This document shows positions 54,286 to 64,000 of a stretch of 64,000 nucleotides of DNA, piece after piece. Under the pieces are notes generated by a model that saw only the letters and a program-made list of their open reading frames with translations, made no database searches and was not told where the DNA came from. The translations under genes and the position numbers were made by a program. The first letter of the stretch is position 1. Each line of letters begins with the position of its first letter. Source of the stretch: Curtobacterium sp. MCPF17_052 (GTDB lineage: Bacteria; Actinomycetota; Actinomycetes; Actinomycetales; Microbacteriaceae); contig NZ_QKSD01000015.1 of NCBI RefSeq assembly GCF_003234085.1, forward strand, positions 31,979 through 95,978, read 5' to 3'.

Positions 54286-55511
54286 CCGACATCACCGATG
54301 CACCGGGCGCGGACGACGCGGCCACGGGCCTCCCGTCCGCTGACGGCGCGCTGCAGGGCGTCACGGCCGCGGTGGGCTTCCGGGCCGCCGGCGTCACCGC
54401 CGGCCTGAAGACGAGCGGCAAGCCGGACGTGGCGCTCGTCGTCAACGACGGTCCGTCCGACGCCGTGGCCGCCGTCTTCACCTCGAACCGCGCCCAGGCG
54501 CACCCGGTGATCTGGTCCCGCCAGGTCGTGGGGGACGGGGTGGCGCGAGCCGTCTTCCTCAACTCGGGAGGCGCGAACTGCTTCACGGGTCCGTTCGGCT
54601 TCCAGACGACGCACCTGACCGCCGAAGCGGTCGGCGACGCCCTCGGGATCGGCGCCGGCGACGTGGTCGTGTGCTCTACCGGCCTCATCGGTGTCGGCGA
54701 CCAGACCTTCCGCGACGGTGTCCTCCGCGGCGTGACGCTCGCGGCCGATGCCCTCACCGACGGCGGGGGAGCGGCTGCCGCGACGGCGATCATGACGACC
54801 GACACGAAGCCGAAGCAGTCCGTCGTGACCGTCGACGGCTGGACGATCGGGGGCATGGCCAAGGGTGCGGGCATGCTCGCGCCGGGCCTGGCGACGATGC
54901 TCGTGGTCATCACGACGGACGCCTCCCTGACCTCCGACGAACTCGACCAGGCGCTGCGGGCTGCGACCCGGGTCACCTTCGACCGTGTCGACTCGGACGG
55001 CTGCATGTCGACGAACGACACCGTCGTGCTGATGTCCTCCGGCGCGTCGGGAACGACCCCCGAGGTCGGCGACTTCCGGGAGGCCCTGACCGCCGTCTGC
55101 GCGGACCTCGCCCGGCAGCTCCAACAGGACGCCGAGGGCGCCGCGCACGACATCGCGATCGAGGTCGTCGGTGCCGTGAGCGAGGACGACGCGGTGGCGG
55201 TCGGCCGGAGCGTGGCCCGGAACAACCTGTTCAAGGCGGCCGTCTTCGGCAACGACCCCAACTGGGGTCGGGTCCTCGCCGCGATCGGCACCACCGATGC
55301 CGAGTTCGACCCGTACGCGGTCGACGTCTCGATGAACGGCATCCGGGTCTGCCATGCCGGCGCTCCGGACCAGCCGAGCGACAGCGTCGACCTCAGCCCG
55401 CGGGACACCCACGTGCTCATCGACCTGGGGGTCGGACCGCATGCGGCGACGATCCTGACGAACGACCTGACGCACGACTACGTCCACGAGAACAGCGCGT
55501 ACTCCAGCTGA
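54282..55511 (+). CDS. argJ: Glutamate N-acetyltransferase / N-acetylglutamate synthase
   Basis: 409 residues. Autocleavage site at [10 protein letters not shown], where the Thr becomes the nucleophile of the beta chain; family segments [39 protein letters not shown] and [15 protein letters not shown]. It moves the acetyl group from N-acetylornithine to glutamate, making the cyclic pathway, so no separate argE is needed. GTG start within the argC stop overlap. The N-terminus is extended by about 22 residues compared with the conserved start [13 protein letters not shown]. Confidence 0.95.
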   Translation: MTDITDAPGADDAATGLPSADGALQGVTAAVGFRAAGVTAGLKTSGKPDVALVVNDGPSDAVAAVFTSNRAQAHPVIWSRQVVGDGVARAVFLNSGGANCFTGPFGFQTTHLTAEAVGDALGIGAGDVVVCSTGLIGVGDQTFRDGVLRGVTLAADALTDGGGAAAATAIMTTDTKPKQSVVTVDGWTIGGMAKGAGMLAPGLATMLVVITTDASLTSDELDQALRAATRVTFDRVDSDGCMSTNDTVVLMSSGASGTTPEVGDFREALTAVCADLARQLQQDAEGAAHDIAIEVVGAVSEDDAVAVGRSVARNNLFKAAVFGNDPNWGRVLAAIGTTDAEFDPYAVDVSMNGIRVCHAGAPDQPSDSVDLSPRDTHVLIDLGVGPHAATILTNDLTHDYVHENSAYSS

Positions 55512-56524
55512 TGAGCGATCCGGACCTCTCGAAGGAAGAAGAGCACGAGCTCGCGACCGTCAAGGCCGCGACCCTCATCGAGTCCCTGCCGTGGTTGAAG
55601 CGGTTCTCGGGCAAGATCGTCGTCGTCAAGTTCGGCGGCAACGCGATGGTGAACGACGACCTGAAGCGTGCGTTCGCCGAGGACATGGTCTACCTGCGGT
55701 ACGCCGGACTGCACCCGGTCGTCGTGCACGGCGGCGGTCCGCAGATCTCGGCGGCGCTCAAGGAACAGGGCATCGAGTCCGAGTTCCGCGGCGGCTACCG
55801 CGTCACCACGACCGAAGCGATCACCGTCGTCCGCGACGTGCTGGCAGGTGAGGTGAACCGCGAGATCGTCGACCTGATCGACGAGCACGGTGCCGGCCTC
55901 GGTGTCGGCGTGTTCGGCGACGGCGGGTCGCTGTTCACGGGCGAGAAGAAGGGCGTCGTCGTGGACGGCGAGCACTTCGACCTCGGTCACGTCGGCGACA
56001 TCACCCACGTCGATCCGTCCGGCGTCCTCGCGGCGATCCGGGCCGACCGCATCCCGGTGGTGTCGAGCATCGCGATCGACGACGCGCACCCGGACCAGGC
56101 GCTCAACGTGAACGCCGACGCCGCTGCGGCCGCGCTGGCGATCGCGCTCAACGCGTCGAAGCTGATGATGCTGACCGACGTCCCCGGCCTGTACCGCAAC
56201 TGGCCCGACCGGGACTCGATCATCGACCTCATCGCCGTCGAGGAACTCCGGCAGCTGCTGCCGACCCTCGAGTCGGGGATGATCCCGAAGATGACCGCGT
56301 GCCTGGACGCCGTGGTCGGCGGTGTCGGCGGCGCGACCATCATCGACGGTCGTATCCCGCACTCGATCCTGCTCGAGGTCTTCACCCTGCGTGGTGCGGG
56401 CACCGAGGTGATCCCGGACCCGAGCCGACGGACCGAGAACCAGAACACGCACGCCGAGATCGGCCGCCGCGCCGCCGGCGAGCACACCACCCCGCACCAC
56501 GACGAGAAGGGCACCCCACGGTGA
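55511..56524 (+). CDS. argB: Acetylglutamate kinase
   Basis: 337 residues. Amino acid kinase fold: IVVVKFGGNAMVND, VVVHGGGPQISAALKEQGIESEF, VNADAAAAALAIALNASKLMMLTDVPGLY, SGMIPKMTACLDAVVGGV and HSILLEVFTLRGAGTEV. The last 35 residues are an extra polar, His-rich tail beyond the usual end. It phosphorylates N-acetylglutamate, normally the arginine feedback step. ATG overlaps the argJ stop by one base; the stop overlaps argD GTG. Confidence 0.96.
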   Translation: MSDPDLSKEEEHELATVKAATLIESLPWLKRFSGKIVVVKFGGNAMVNDDLKRAFAEDMVYLRYAGLHPVVVHGGGPQISAALKEQGIESEFRGGYRVTTTEAITVVRDVLAGEVNREIVDLIDEHGAGLGVGVFGDGGSLFTGEKKGVVVDGEHFDLGHVGDITHVDPSGVLAAIRADRIPVVSSIAIDDAHPDQALNVNADAAAAALAIALNASKLMMLTDVPGLYRNWPDRDSIIDLIAVEELRQLLPTLESGMIPKMTACLDAVVGGVGGATIIDGRIPHSILLEVFTLRGAGTEVIPDPSRRTENQNTHAEIGRRAAGEHTTPHHDEKGTPR

Positions 56525-57747
56525 GCACCCAGACGCAGACCGAGACCTGGAACGACCGGTTCGGGGCGTCGCTCATGCGATCCCTGACCCCGCCGAAGAT
56601 CATGCTCGAGCGCGGCGAGGGCTGTCGCGTCTGGGACGTCGACGGCAACGAGTACCTCGACTTCCTCGCCGGCATCGCGGTGAACTCGCTCGGCCACGCC
56701 CACCCGGCGCTGGTCGAGGCCATCAGCGATCAGGCCGCCAAGCTGGTGCACGTGTCGAACTACTTCGCCACCCCGCCGCAGCTCGAGCTGGCCGAGCGCC
56801 TCAAGCGGATCTCCGGCGCCGGGGACGCCGGCCGCGTGTACTTCGGCAACTCCGGCGCGGAAGCGAACGAGGCCGCGTTCAAGCTCGCACGCCTGAACCG
56901 CGGGACGGACGGTCGCAAGACCCGGATCCTCGCGCTGCAGCAGGCGTTCCACGGCCGGACCATGGGAGCGCTCGCCCTCACCGGCAAGCCCGCTCTGCAG
57001 GAGGACTTCCTGCCGATGATCCCCGGAGTCGAGCACATCGAGACCTCGATCGAGGCCCTCGAACGCTCGATCGACGACTCCGTCGCGGCTCTCATCCTCG
57101 AGCCGATCAAGGGCGAGGCCGGCGTGGTCGACCTGCCCGAGGGCTTCCTGCAGGCCGCTCGGAAACTGACGGAGGAGCACGGCGCCCTGCTGATCCTCGA
57201 CGAGATCCAGACCGGCATCGGCCGGACCGGGGCATGGTTCGCGTTCCAGAACACCGGCGTGATCCCGGATGCCATCACCGTCGCCAAGGGCATCGCCGGC
57301 GGGTTCCCGATCGGCGCCCTCGTGACCTTCGGTGCGGCGTCCGACCTGTTCTCGGCGGGCCAGCACGGGTCGACCTTCGGCGGCAACCCGCTCGGCACGA
57401 GGGTCGCGAACGCGGTCCTGGCCGAGATCGAGCGAGCGGGTCTCGTCGAGGGCGCCGTCATCAAGGGGGAGCGGATCCGTGCGGGCATCGGCGCGCTCGG
57501 CTCCGACCTGGTGGAAGAAGTCCGCGGGAGCGGCCTGCTCATCGGCGTCGGCCTGCGCCAGCCGGTCGCCGCGGCCGTGTCCGCCGCCGCGCTCGACCGC
57601 GGTCTCATCATCAACGCCCCGAACGAATCGAGCCTGCGCATCGCGCCGCCGCTCATCGTGTCCGACGACGAGATCGACGAGTTCCTCGCGATCCTCGCCC
57701 AGAGCATGGCGGCCGTCACGGGCGCCGACCAGGAGACCACCGCATGA
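56521..57747 (+). CDS. argD: Acetylornithine aminotransferase
   Basis: 408 residues. Class III PLP aminotransferase: YLDFLAGIAVNSLGHAHP, YFGNSGAEANEAAFKLAR (phosphate site), LLILDEIQTGIGRTG (Asp to the pyridine N), and Schiff-base Lys in ITVAKGIAGGFPIGA, with HGSTFGGNPLGTRVANAVL. It transaminates N-acetylglutamate semialdehyde to N-acetylornithine and may serve succinyldiaminopimelate too. GTG start within the argB overlap. Confidence 0.95.
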   Translation: MSTQTQTETWNDRFGASLMRSLTPPKIMLERGEGCRVWDVDGNEYLDFLAGIAVNSLGHAHPALVEAISDQAAKLVHVSNYFATPPQLELAERLKRISGAGDAGRVYFGNSGAEANEAAFKLARLNRGTDGRKTRILALQQAFHGRTMGALALTGKPALQEDFLPMIPGVEHIETSIEALERSIDDSVAALILEPIKGEAGVVDLPEGFLQAARKLTEEHGALLILDEIQTGIGRTGAWFAFQNTGVIPDAITVAKGIAGGFPIGALVTFGAASDLFSAGQHGSTFGGNPLGTRVANAVLAEIERAGLVEGAVIKGERIRAGIGALGSDLVEEVRGSGLLIGVGLRQPVAAAVSAAALDRGLIINAPNESSLRIAPPLIVSDDEIDEFLAILAQSMAAVTGADQETTA

Positions 57748-58685
57748 CCCGCCACTTCCTCCGGGACGACGACCTGACCCAGGCGGAGCAGTCCGCCATC
57801 CTCGACCTCGCCGTCGAGATGAAGCGCGACCGCTGGGGGAGCAAGCCGCTCGCCGGCCCGCAGAGCGTCGCGGTGATCTTCGACAAGTCGTCGACCCGGA
57901 CCCGCGTGTCCTTCCACGTCGGCATCAGCGACCTCGGCGGCAGCCCGCTGATCATCTCGACCGCGAACAGCCAACTCGGCGGCAAGGAGACCCCGACCGA
58001 CACGGCTCGCGTGCTCGAGCGCATGGTGTCCGCCATCGTGTGGCGCACCTACGGCCAGGCCGGGCTCGAGGAGATGGCAGCGAGCACCACCGTGCCCGTC
58101 GTCAATGCCCTCTCGGACGACTTCCACCCGTGCCAGCTGCTCGCCGACCTGCTGACCATCCGTGAGCACCGCGGTGCCCTCGCCGGTCAGACCATCGCCT
58201 TCGTGGGTGACGGGGCCAGCAACATGGCGCACTCGTACCTGCTCGCCTGCGCGACCGCCGGCATGCACGTCCGCGTCGGAGCTCCGGCCGAGTTCGCCCC
58301 GGCCGCACAGGTCGTCCGCGACGCCGAAGCCCGCGCCGCGGAGACCGGCGGCTCGGTGCTCGTCGTGACCGACCCGGTCGCAGCGGTCGCCGGCGCCGAC
58401 GTCGTCGTCACCGACACCTGGGTGTCGATGGGCAAGGAGGACGAGAAGCAGCAGCGCCTCGAGGTCTTCCACGGCTACCGCGTCGACGACGAGCTGCTCG
58501 CACACGCCGCAGACGACGCCGTGTTCATGCACTGCCTGCCCGCCGACCGTGGCTACGAGGTCACGGCCGAGGTCATCGACGGCCCACGCAGCATCATCTG
58601 GGACGAGGCGGAGAACCGTCTGCACGCCCAGAAGGCCCTGCTCGCCTGGCTCCTCGCCGCCAACGCGACGCCCACCGGCAACTGA
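57744..58685 (+). CDS. argF: Ornithine carbamoyltransferase
   Basis: 313 residues. Carbamoyl phosphate motif [43 protein letters not shown], and the ornithine-side motifs [11 protein letters not shown] and [13 protein letters not shown]. It makes citrulline from ornithine and carbamoyl phosphate. ATG 57744 overlaps the argD stop. argG follows after 26 bases, leaving no room for the argR gene that often sits here. Confidence 0.96.
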   Translation: MTRHFLRDDDLTQAEQSAILDLAVEMKRDRWGSKPLAGPQSVAVIFDKSSTRTRVSFHVGISDLGGSPLIISTANSQLGGKETPTDTARVLERMVSAIVWRTYGQAGLEEMAASTTVPVVNALSDDFHPCQLLADLLTIREHRGALAGQTIAFVGDGASNMAHSYLLACATAGMHVRVGAPAEFAPAAQVVRDAEARAAETGGSVLVVTDPVAAVAGADVVVTDTWVSMGKEDEKQQRLEVFHGYRVDDELLAHAADDAVFMHCLPADRGYEVTAEVIDGPRSIIWDEAENRLHAQKALLAWLLAANATPTGN

Positions 58686-58711
58686 CAACCACCCCAGCAA
58701 GGAGAACACTC

Positions 58712-59908
58712 ATGGCAGACCGCGTCGTACTGGCCTACTCAGGAGGCCTCGACACCTCCGTCGGCATCGGCTGGCTCAAGGACGCCACCGGCAAAGAGGT
58801 CGTCGCACTGGCGGTGGACGTCGGCCAGGGCGGCGAGGACATGGACGCCATCCGGCAGCGCGCGCTCGACTGCGGTGCGGTGGAGTCCGTCGTCATCGAC
58901 GCCAAGGACGAGTTCGCGGACGACTACCTCGTCCCCGCCCTCAAGGCGAACGCGCTGTACCAGAAGCGCTACCCGCTGGTGTCCGCGTTGAGCCGCCCGC
59001 TCATCGCGAAGCACCTCGCCCTCACCGCCAAGCAGCTCGGGGCCGACAGCGTCGCGCACGGCTGCACCGGCAAGGGCAATGACCAGGTCCGCTTCGAGGC
59101 CGCCGTCGCCGCCATCGCTCCGGACCTGACGAGCGTCGCCCCCGTCCGCGACCTCGCCCTGACCCGTGACAAGGCGATCGTCTACGCGCAGGAGCACAAC
59201 CTGCCGATCCTGCAGAGCAAGAAGTCCCCGTACTCGATCGACCAGAACGTCTGGGGTCGTGCCGTGGAGACCGGGTTCCTCGAGGACCCGTGGAACCCGC
59301 CGATCGAGGACCTCTACGCCTACACGCAGGACCCCTCCGTCCCGCGGGACGCCGACGAGGTCACCATCACGTTCGAGCAGGGCGTGCCGGTCGCGATCGA
59401 CGGCCAGCGCTTCAGCGTCCTGCGCATCGTGCAGGAGCTCAACGCCCTCGCCGGCAAGCACGGCGTCGGCCGCATCGACGTCGTCGAGGACCGTCTCGTG
59501 GGCATCAAGTCGCGCGAGGTCTACGAAGCCCCGGCAGCGATGGCGCTCATCGCCGCGCACGAGGAGCTCGAGAGCCTCACCCTCGAGCGTGACGTGAACC
59601 GCTACAAGCGCGGTGTCGAGTCGGAGTGGGCCGACCTGGTCTACGACGGCCTCTGGTTCGGTGGGCTGAAGCGCAGCCTCGACGCCTTCATCGACTCCAC
59701 GCAGGAGTACGTGTCCGGCGACATCCGCCTGCAGCTGCACGGTGGTCGTGCCACGGTGACCGGTCGTCGTTCGGAGCAGAGCCTCTACGACTTCGACCTC
59801 GCCACCTACGACACCGGCGACACGTTCGACCAGTCGCTGTCCAAGGGCTTCATCGAACTGTGGTCGCTGCCGAGCAAGATCTCCGCTCGCCGCGATCTCG
59901 CGAACTAG
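58712..59908 (+). CDS. argG: Argininosuccinate synthase
   Basis: 398 residues. N-type ATP PP-loop [56 protein letters not shown]. It joins citrulline and aspartate with ATP hydrolysed to AMP. ATG 58712 with AAGGAG at 58699-58704. A hairpin lies between argG and argH (59937-59969), so argH expression may be reduced or separately controlled. Confidence 0.97.
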   Translation: MADRVVLAYSGGLDTSVGIGWLKDATGKEVVALAVDVGQGGEDMDAIRQRALDCGAVESVVIDAKDEFADDYLVPALKANALYQKRYPLVSALSRPLIAKHLALTAKQLGADSVAHGCTGKGNDQVRFEAAVAAIAPDLTSVAPVRDLALTRDKAIVYAQEHNLPILQSKKSPYSIDQNVWGRAVETGFLEDPWNPPIEDLYAYTQDPSVPRDADEVTITFEQGVPVAIDGQRFSVLRIVQELNALAGKHGVGRIDVVEDRLVGIKSREVYEAPAAMALIAAHEELESLTLERDVNRYKRGVESEWADLVYDGLWFGGLKRSLDAFIDSTQEYVSGDIRLQLHGGRATVTGRRSEQSLYDFDLATYDTGDTFDQSLSKGFIELWSLPSKISARRDLAN

Positions 59909-59936
59909 CCGGAACACAGCGCAGCACCACCCTGTC

Positions 59937-59969
59937 GGACGGGCCGGAGCGAACCGCCCCGGCCCGTCC
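59937..59969 (+). terminator. Hairpin between argG and argH
   Basis: GGACGGGCCGG (59937-59947) pairs with CCGGCCCGTCC (59959-59969) over an 11-base loop, 28 bases after the argG stop. No T-run; it may be an attenuator, an RNA-stability element or a weak terminator. Confidence 0.45.
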
Positions 59970-59981
59970 CACACCATCTGA

Positions 59982-61530
<1,549 letters not shown>

Positions 61531-61531
<1 letters not shown>

Positions 61532-62196
61532 TGACGACCACCCCGCTCCTCACCGTGCTGTCCGAGCCCGCCCCGGTCTCCGCCCCGGCCCTCCTCGGGG
61601 CCACCGTGGCGGGCAAGGGCGTCACGCTGCGCATCACCGAGGTCGAGGCCTACTTCGGTCCCACCGACCCCGGGTCGCACGGGCACCGCGGGATGACGGC
61701 CCGCAACCGACACCTCTTCGGCCCACCGGGCACCCTGTACGCGTACCGGTCCTACGGCATCCACACCTGCGTCAACGTCGTGAGCGGACCGGACGGCGTC
61801 TCGTCCGGGTCGTTGCTCCGAGGGGCAGAGGTCGTCGCGGGCGTCGAGACCGCACGCCAGCGGCGCGGTCCTTCCGTCGCGGACGTCGCCCTCGCGCGTG
61901 GACCGGGCAACCTCGGCGTCGCTCTCGGCGCCATCCTCGGCGAGGACGACGGGACGTCGCTCCTCGACGGCTCCGGCCCGTACCGCCTCGCCCTGGCACC
62001 CGGACTGGAGGCCCGACTCGCCTCATCGACGCCGGCTGCGGTCGTCGACGACCTCCTGGCCGCCGGCACGATCGCGCGTGGTCCACGCACCGGGGTCGGC
62101 GGTGTCGCTGGTGGCGCCTCGTTCCCGTGGCGTTTCTGGCTGCGGGACGAACCGACCGTCTCCGCGTACCGGCGTCACAAGGGCGCCCTGGACTGA
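61531..62196 (+). CDS. DNA-3-methyladenine glycosylase (AAG/MPG family)
   Basis: 221 residues. Methylpurine-DNA glycosylase fold: GVTLRITEVEAYFGPTDPGSHGHRGMTARNRHLFGPPGTLYAYRSYGIHTCVNVV, with the catalytic Glu in TEVEAY (about residue 36), then LARGPGNLGVALGAI. Length and motif order match the human AAG-like family rather than AlkA. It excises alkylated bases in base excision repair. ATG 61531 has GAGGGAG upstream and is coupled to the 19-codon frame above. Confidence 0.92.
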
Positions 62197-62216
62197 AGGG
62201 TGTGCCTCGGCGCCGG

Positions 62217-62222
62217 TACGAT
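62217..62222 (+). promoter_or_regulatory. -10 element of tyrS (leaderless)
   Basis: TACGAT followed by 6 bases and GTG 62229, the same as at 11057. This excludes a T-box leader upstream of tyrS. Confidence 0.5.
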
Positions 62223-62228
62223 GACGGG

Positions 62229-63542
62229 GTGTCCAGTGATACCGCTCCCGATGTCCTGACGCGCCAGCAGAACGACCCGACCTTCGCTTCGGTGTGGGAC
62301 GAGCTCCGCTGGCGTGGTCTGGTGCACGTCTCGACCGACGAGACCGCCCTCAAAGAGGCCCTCGACGCCGGACCTGTCACGTACTACTGCGGCTTCGACC
62401 CGACGGCTTCGTCGTTGCACTGCGGCAACCTGCTGCAGCTCCTCACGATGCGCCGGCTGCAGCTGGCAGGACACAAGCCGCTCGCGCTCGTCGGCGGGTC
62501 GACCGGCCTGATCGGTGATCCGCGTCCGACGGCGGAGCGAACGCTCAACACCCGCGAGACCGTCGTGGAGTGGGTCGGTCGTCTGCAAGCCCAGGTCTCC
62601 CGCTTCCTCAGCCCCGACGGTGAGAACGGCGTCCGTCTGGTGAACAACCTGGACTGGACCGCACCGCTTTCGGCCATCGACTTCCTGCGCGACATCGGCA
62701 AGTACTTCCGCGTCAACTCGATGCTGAAGAAGGACGCCGTCGCCGCCCGGTTGAACTCCGACGCCGGCATCAGCTACACGGAGTTCAGCTACCAGATCCT
62801 GCAGGGGCTGGACTTCCGCGAGCTGTACCGGCAGTACGGGTGCACCCTGCAGACCGGCGGGTCCGACCAGTGGGGCAACCTGACCTCGGGGACGGAGCTG
62901 ATCCGGCGTACCGAGGGTGTGGCCGCGCACGCGCTCGGGACGCCACTCATCACGAACTCGGACGGCACGAAGTTCGGCAAGAGCGAGGGCAACGCGATCT
63001 GGCTCGACGGCGCGATGACGTCGCCGTACGCCTTCTACCAGTTCTGGCTCAACACGGCGGACGCCGACGTGATCGCCCGCCTCCGCGAGTTCACGTTCCT
63101 GTCGCGTGCCGAGATCGAGCGGCTCGAGCAGGCGGTGGCCGACGAGCCGTTCCGCCGGGAGGCCCAGCGCACCCTGGCAGCGGAGGTCACCACCCTGGTC
63201 CACGGCGCGGACGCGACGCAGGCGACCATCGATGCGTCGGCAGCACTGTTCGGCAACGGTGACCTCGCTGCACTGGATGCCGAGACCCTCCGTTCCGCGA
63301 TCGCGGAGCTCCCCGGGTCCGTCGCCATCGAGGGAACCGCGGACCTCGCTCGTGCCCTCGTCGACACGGAACTCGTCAAGTCCCTCGGTGAGGCACGGCG
63401 TGCGATCACCCAGGGCGGTGTCTACGTGAACAACGAGCGAGCTGAGGACCCGGCGGCGACGCTGGCGTCCCTCGCACTGCCGGCGGGTGTACTCGTCCTC
63501 CGACGGGGGAAGAAGACCCTGGCGGGCGTGACGGTCTCCTGA
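62229..63542 (+). CDS. tyrS: Tyrosyl-tRNA synthetase
   Basis: 437 residues. Class I synthetase: YYCGFDPTASSLHCGNLLQL (HIGH variant HCGN), GGSTGLIGDPRPTAERTLN, QTGGSDQWGNLTSG and the KMSKS variant KFGKSEGNAIWL. C-terminal S4 RNA-binding domain (about 370-437, SLGEARRAITQGGVYVNNERAEDP). It charges tRNA-Tyr. GTG 62229. The rrn promoter region begins right after the stop. Confidence 0.97.
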   Translation: MSSDTAPDVLTRQQNDPTFASVWDELRWRGLVHVSTDETALKEALDAGPVTYYCGFDPTASSLHCGNLLQLLTMRRLQLAGHKPLALVGGSTGLIGDPRPTAERTLNTRETVVEWVGRLQAQVSRFLSPDGENGVRLVNNLDWTAPLSAIDFLRDIGKYFRVNSMLKKDAVAARLNSDAGISYTEFSYQILQGLDFRELYRQYGCTLQTGGSDQWGNLTSGTELIRRTEGVAAHALGTPLITNSDGTKFGKSEGNAIWLDGAMTSPYAFYQFWLNTADADVIARLREFTFLSRAEIERLEQAVADEPFRREAQRTLAAEVTTLVHGADATQATIDASAALFGNGDLAALDAETLRSAIAELPGSVAIEGTADLARALVDTELVKSLGEARRAITQGGVYVNNERAEDPAATLASLALPAGVLVLRRGKKTLAGVTVS

Positions 63543-63596
63543 TCCAGGCCCCGTCAATGTGTTGCAGTGTGCGACACGCCCGGGATGTGGGGTGGG

Positions 63597-63626
63597 TTGG
63601 TGGTGGGGGTGGGGGCTGCGTAAAGT
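63597..63626 (+). promoter_or_regulatory. rrn promoter P1
   Basis: TTGGTG (63597-63602) and TAAAGT (63621-63626), spacing 18 bases, followed by AATCCC at the probable start. Lies in a GT-rich stretch. Confidence 0.5.
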
Positions 63627-63729
63627 AATCCCTCGTCACCCCAAAGGTGCGGCGGAGCGGCTGGAGCGAAAGCCCAGAGCACGTCGGCCCTCAAGCGGGA
63701 CCATCCTCCACTGGAGATCGGATCTGGCC

Positions 63730-63758
63730 TTGTGCTGGTTCGCTTCGACGCTTAGGAT
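63730..63758 (+). promoter_or_regulatory. rrn promoter P2
   Basis: TTGTGC (63730-63735) and TAGGAT (63753-63758), spacing 17 bases. Tandem promoters are usual before rRNA operons. Confidence 0.5.
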
Positions 63759-64000
63759 GACTACTCCACCGGTTCTCTCCTTCGGGATGAGCCACTGGAT
63801 CTGGTCGCACGGTTGTGTGGCTGGGTTCGACGACATCGGTGGGTTCGAGAACGACAGCCTCTCTGGCGTGACATCGTGTTGGTGTTGTTTGGGGAGTGCG
63901 TCTGGTCCTTGAGAACTCAACAGCGTGCACATTGTCAATGCCAATTTTATTGACCTCGTGCTCGATTGGTTTCGGCTGGTCGGGTCATGAAGCAATTCCT

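Larger units (their letters stand above)
63543..64000 (+). other. rRNA operon promoter and leader region, 16S gene beyond the window
   Basis: 458 bases without a gene. GC falls towards the end. Near 63911 stands TTGAGAACTCAACAGCGTGC, a sequence found in the leader just upstream of 16S rRNA in Actinobacteria (from memory), preceded by a G/T-rich stretch with TGTTGTTTGG (about 63882) resembling an antitermination boxA. The 16S start itself (GAGTTTGATCCTGG) is not reached. Confidence 0.75.

Noticed and set aside
62197..62228. T-box or other amino-acid-sensing leader before tyrS
   Set aside because: Only 32 bases separate the genes and the -10 element is 6 bases from the start, so there is no leader. 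The same holds for pheS.
63559..63912. Open frame of 117 codons after tyrS
   Set aside because: It lies over the rrn promoters and leader, has irregular codon use and encodes nothing family-like.

Overview
The window is GC-rich, actinobacterial chromosomal DNA, most like the family Microbacteriaceae and probably Curtobacterium or a close relative. The reasons are the codon use, the many GTG starts, start/stop overlaps of the ATGA and GTGA type, the set of Microbacteriaceae-type genes, and an rrn leader of actinobacterial form at the right end. The genus is inferred from gene content and recall, not from a search. No IS element, prophage or CRISPR array is visible. Apart from a gene-poor stretch at 371-1111 the window looks like ordinary chromosome carrying several accessory cassettes.

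Layout. (1) 1-1111: the end of an unknown gene, then about 740 bases without a credible gene. (2) 1112-6034: a zinc-starvation block. A divergent CobW-like gene and a zinc-free ribosomal protein L36 flank one Zur-like box. A second Zur-like box lies on the start of a class III substrate-binding protein, which is frameshifted here and is followed by a methyltransferase, a FecCD-type permease and an ATPase. (3) 6196-10007: glyoxalase-like protein, EamA exporter, nadE, small stress and redox genes. (4) 10083-14678: PrsW protease, then a coupled trio of an S-adenosylhomocysteine hydrolase homologue lacking three expected active-site histidines, an SAH/MTA-type deaminase and a DUF985 cupin. (5) 14893-21709: polar amino acid ABC transporter, quinone oxidoreductase, aldo-keto reductase, CoA-ester lyase, lipoproteins. 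(6) 21831-25969: a large helicase/nuclease-like protein with damaged ATPase motifs and a small coupled partner. (7) 26012-31358: phospholipid synthase, mscL, fmdB, 5-formyl-THF cyclo-ligase, galU, acetyltransferase, membrane protein, tRNA-Ala(CGC). (8) 31519-46421: cell-surface and carbohydrate region. It holds a secreted repeat protein, an amidase lipoprotein, a PIG-V mannosyltransferase, a GH2 glycosidase, a three-gene exopolysaccharide-type operon (GT2 synthase plus two parallel beta-helix proteins), a CHAD protein and a maltokinase-like kinase. (9) 46511-63542: the housekeeping block DUF1844, infC-rpmI-rplT, rRNA methyltransferase, pheST, argCJBDFGH, 3-methyladenine glycosylase, tyrS. (10) 63543-64000: promoters and leader of an rRNA operon whose 16S gene begins beyond the window.

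How the genes work together. The arg genes form a nearly complete pathway from N-acetylglutamyl phosphate to arginine, with ArgJ recycling acetyl groups and with no argR in its usual place between argF and argG. pheST, tyrS, infC, rpmI and rplT make this a translation-rich end. Many genes share one promoter layout: a TANNNT-like -10 element 6 or 7 bases before the start codon. This implies leaderless mRNAs and fixes several starts, for example the GTG of the helicase-like gene.

Limits: all family calls rest on reading motifs by eye. Active-site comparisons with human AHCY, SF1 helicases and CobW are manual alignments.
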